A stretch of 6,958 nucleotides of DNA from Spirochaetota bacterium (GTDB lineage Bacteria > Spirochaetota > Leptospiria > Turneriellales > Turneriellaceae), in the NCBI GenBank assembly GCA_029561505.1, contig JAKQXK010000250.1:1-6958 (forward strand), given 5' to 3'. Every line of letters begins with the position of its first letter. The first letter of the stretch is position 1. The notes below the pieces were generated by a model. It searched no databases, was not told the DNA's origin, and saw only the letters and a list, made by a program, of their open reading frames with translations. The position numbers were made by a program, and so were the translations under genes. Below are positions 5,452-6,958 of this stretch, piece after piece.

Positions 5452-6958
5452 TTATTCCCTCACTTTTAGCACTGAAACCAGATCCATTTTTCTGATACGA
5501 AAATAGAGAATGACAAAACTCACAAGCGCGGTTGCGAGCGACACGAGCACAGCGGTCACATAGGTGCGGCTCGTGATAATCAGTTTGATCGTGAACTCTT
5601 CGGTATCGACAGTGTTCATCATCAGCCAGGCAAAACCATACCCGAGCGCGCAGCCGGGTATGAGCGACGCGAGTACGGTGCTGCCCAGCTCTGACGCAAT
5701 CATTTCGAATACCTCGGCCTTGGTGAAGCCGAGAATACGCAGCGAGCCGAGTTCGAAAGTGCGCTCTGACAGCAGAATCATTGCGGTATTATAGACCACC
5801 CCGACCGAGATCGCCGAGGCGAAAATGAGAATAATCGTGATCATCGCGAGCATGCTGCGCGACATCATGTCATAGAAGATTTTCAGCGTGCCTTCGCGGG
5901 TGCTGATCGACGCCACGCGCGAAGACGTTTTGAGGTGTGCGATAATCTCATCTTGCTTCAACAAGTCTATTTTCAATGCAGCTACATTGATGCTGCGCTC
6001 TTCGCCGAGCAGCCTGCTGAGCGCGTCGCTCTGCATATAACAGCCCTGCCCCAGAATCTCTTCGACCAGGTTCGCCACGGTGACACGAATCTTTCGGCGG
6101 TTACCTTCGAGCAATTCGAGCTGAATCGTGTCACCGGGTTTAAGGCCCATCTTTTTTGCGATGCGTGCGTTGAGCAAGACACCCGACGCAGGCATGGCGA
6201 CCACCCGCCCCTTGTCATCGGCGACGCGCCGCAGCTGCGCGCCGGGCGGCAAACCCGTAATTGCGAGCTCTTTGGTGAACTGCCCAGAGCGCAGGCGCAC
6301 GGGAACCAGCCGATAACCTTCGGCGAGCTGCACGCCTGGGCGGCTTTTTAGTTCGCCCAGCGCGGTTGCCGAAACGGGCCTTAAGAATGACACCGTCATG
6401 CTTTCACGGTTCAAGAGTTCGAACTGGGTGCCAAGCATCGCGTCCATCATGTCGGTCATGAAGAGCCCCAGAACCATGATCATCACCGAGGTCGAGAGCC
6501 CCAGAATTGTGAGCACAGTGCGCACCGGGCGCCGCAGCAGGTTGCGCAGAAACATGCGCGTAATTGCCGGAATATTCTTAAACCAGCGCTCAAAGAACGA
6601 CTCGGCAAATCTTTCGGGCATCGGCGGCCGCATCGCCTGCGCGGGCTGCATTTTCATCACGCGCTTTACCGAGAACCATGTACCGACAGCGCCAGCACTC
6701 GCACCGATGACGAGACCCCAGAACGGCACAGAAAAATGAAACACGTGCCTCAGGTCTGGAAAACGGTAGAAATCCCCATAGAGGGCGGTCATCGATTTGC
6801 CGAGCCACCACCCCGCAGCGATGCCCACGAGTGCACCGCCGCCGCTGATAACCAGCATCAGCTTCAGGTAATGGCCTGCAATCTCACGGTTCGCGTAACC
6901 CAGAGCCATGAACGAGGCAATCTGCTCGCGCTGGCGTGCGATGAGGCGAGTTGCGACA
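5452..6958 (-). CDS. FtsX/MacB-type ABC transporter permease, 5' end beyond the window
   Basis: This is the C-terminal part (501 residues visible) of a two-module permease. The frame stays open to the edge, and the first visible residues VATRLIARQREQIASFMALG match the usual FtsX coupling motif. The ATG at 6909 (the M of FMALG) is therefore internal and not the start. Numbering from that Met, the end of module 1 has membrane segments at about 14-36 and 60-80, with a cytoplasmic link to 115. Module 2 has a membrane segment at 130-152, a MacB-like periplasmic domain at about 160-350, then three segments at 353-380, 404-430 and 448-470. A second coupling motif, SERTFELGSLRILGFTKAEV, is at 381-400, and the tail is VLKVRE. 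Such permeases work with a separate MacB/LolD-type ATPase, expected upstream. They handle lipids, lipoproteins, peptides or drugs; the substrate here is unknown. Confidence 0.92.
   Translation of the reverse strand, partial: VATRLIARQREQIASFMALGYANREIAGHYLKLMLVISGGGALVGIAAGWWLGKSMTALYGDFYRFPDLRHVFHFSVPFWGLVIGASAGAVGTWFSVKRVMKMQPAQAMRPPMPERFAESFFERWFKNIPAITRMFLRNLLRRPVRTVLTILGLSTSVMIMVLGLFMTDMMDAMLGTQFELLNRESMTVSFLRPVSATALGELKSRPGVQLAEGYRLVPVRLRSGQFTKELAITGLPPGAQLRRVADDKGRVVAMPASGVLLNARIAKKMGLKPGDTIQLELLEGNRRKIRVTVANLVEEILGQGCYMQSDALSRLLGEERSINVAALKIDLLKQDEIIAHLKTSSRVASISTREGTLKIFYDMMSRSMLAMITIILIFASAISVGVVYNTAMILLSERTFELGSLRILGFTKAEVFEMIASELGSTVLASLIPGCALGYGFAWLMMNTVDTEEFTIKLIITSRTYVTAVLVSLATALVSFVILYFRIRKMDLVSVLKVRE
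5457..5461 (-). promoter_or_regulatory. Shine-Dalgarno of the adaptor gene
   Basis: GAGGG on the minus strand sits five bases before the ATG at 5451, inside the last codons of the permease. Because the stop TAA and the ATG are adjacent with no gap, this site fixes the adaptor start and suggests reinitiation or coupled translation. Confidence 0.75.

Noticed and set aside
5935..6351. 138-codon plus-strand open frame inside the permease gene
   Set aside because: It is antisense to the conserved periplasmic domain of the permease and shows no recognisable domain.
1..6958. CRISPR array, tRNA or rRNA gene, insertion sequence
   Set aside because: No regularly spaced repeats, no cloverleaf or rRNA-like stretch in the short non-coding gaps, and no transposase or terminal inverted repeats were seen.

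Overview
The window looks like chromosomal DNA of a diderm bacterium of moderately high G+C. The best taxonomic clue is the lipoprotein at 1303-2781. Its C-terminal third resembles the DUF1554 (endostatin-like/Len) domain that is characteristic of Leptospira and its relatives, behind a short, cysteine-rich, spirochaete-style lipobox. I infer an environmental member of the Leptospirales (a Turneriella- or Leptonema-like organism). This rests on protein family recognition, not on a marker gene.

Left part, plus strand (1-1280). The last 26 codons of an unidentified gene end at 82. A 17-bp perfect palindrome (111-146) follows and abuts a solitary AAA_14/DUF4143-type ATPase gene (147-1280). This ATPase faces the operon that fills the rest of the window. 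Only 22 bp separate the two converging stop codons, and no clear terminator is visible between them.

Right part, minus strand (6958 down to 1303). Five genes lie head to tail, almost certainly as one transcript. In order they are: an FtsX/MacB-type ABC permease whose 5' end is outside the window; a membrane-anchored HlyD/MFP-type adaptor starting directly after the permease stop; a small RBBP9/YdeN-type serine hydrolase overlapping the adaptor stop (GTGA); after 41 bp, a protein with a signal peptide, a TolB/CsgG-like N-terminal domain and a probable outer-membrane beta-barrel; and, overlapping its stop (ATGA), the surface-type lipoprotein with two Calx-beta-like repeats and a DUF1554-like domain.

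The gene set spans the whole envelope: inner-membrane transporter, periplasm-crossing adaptor, outer-membrane protein and lipoprotein. The transporter's ATPase subunit is not visible and is probably just upstream, beyond position 6958. The most interesting points are the operator-like palindrome with a third half-site at the ATPase start, the unusually short adaptor with no room for an alpha-helical hairpin, and the coupled outer-membrane protein/lipoprotein pair at the end of a transporter operon. A joint function in moving or presenting an envelope component is inference.
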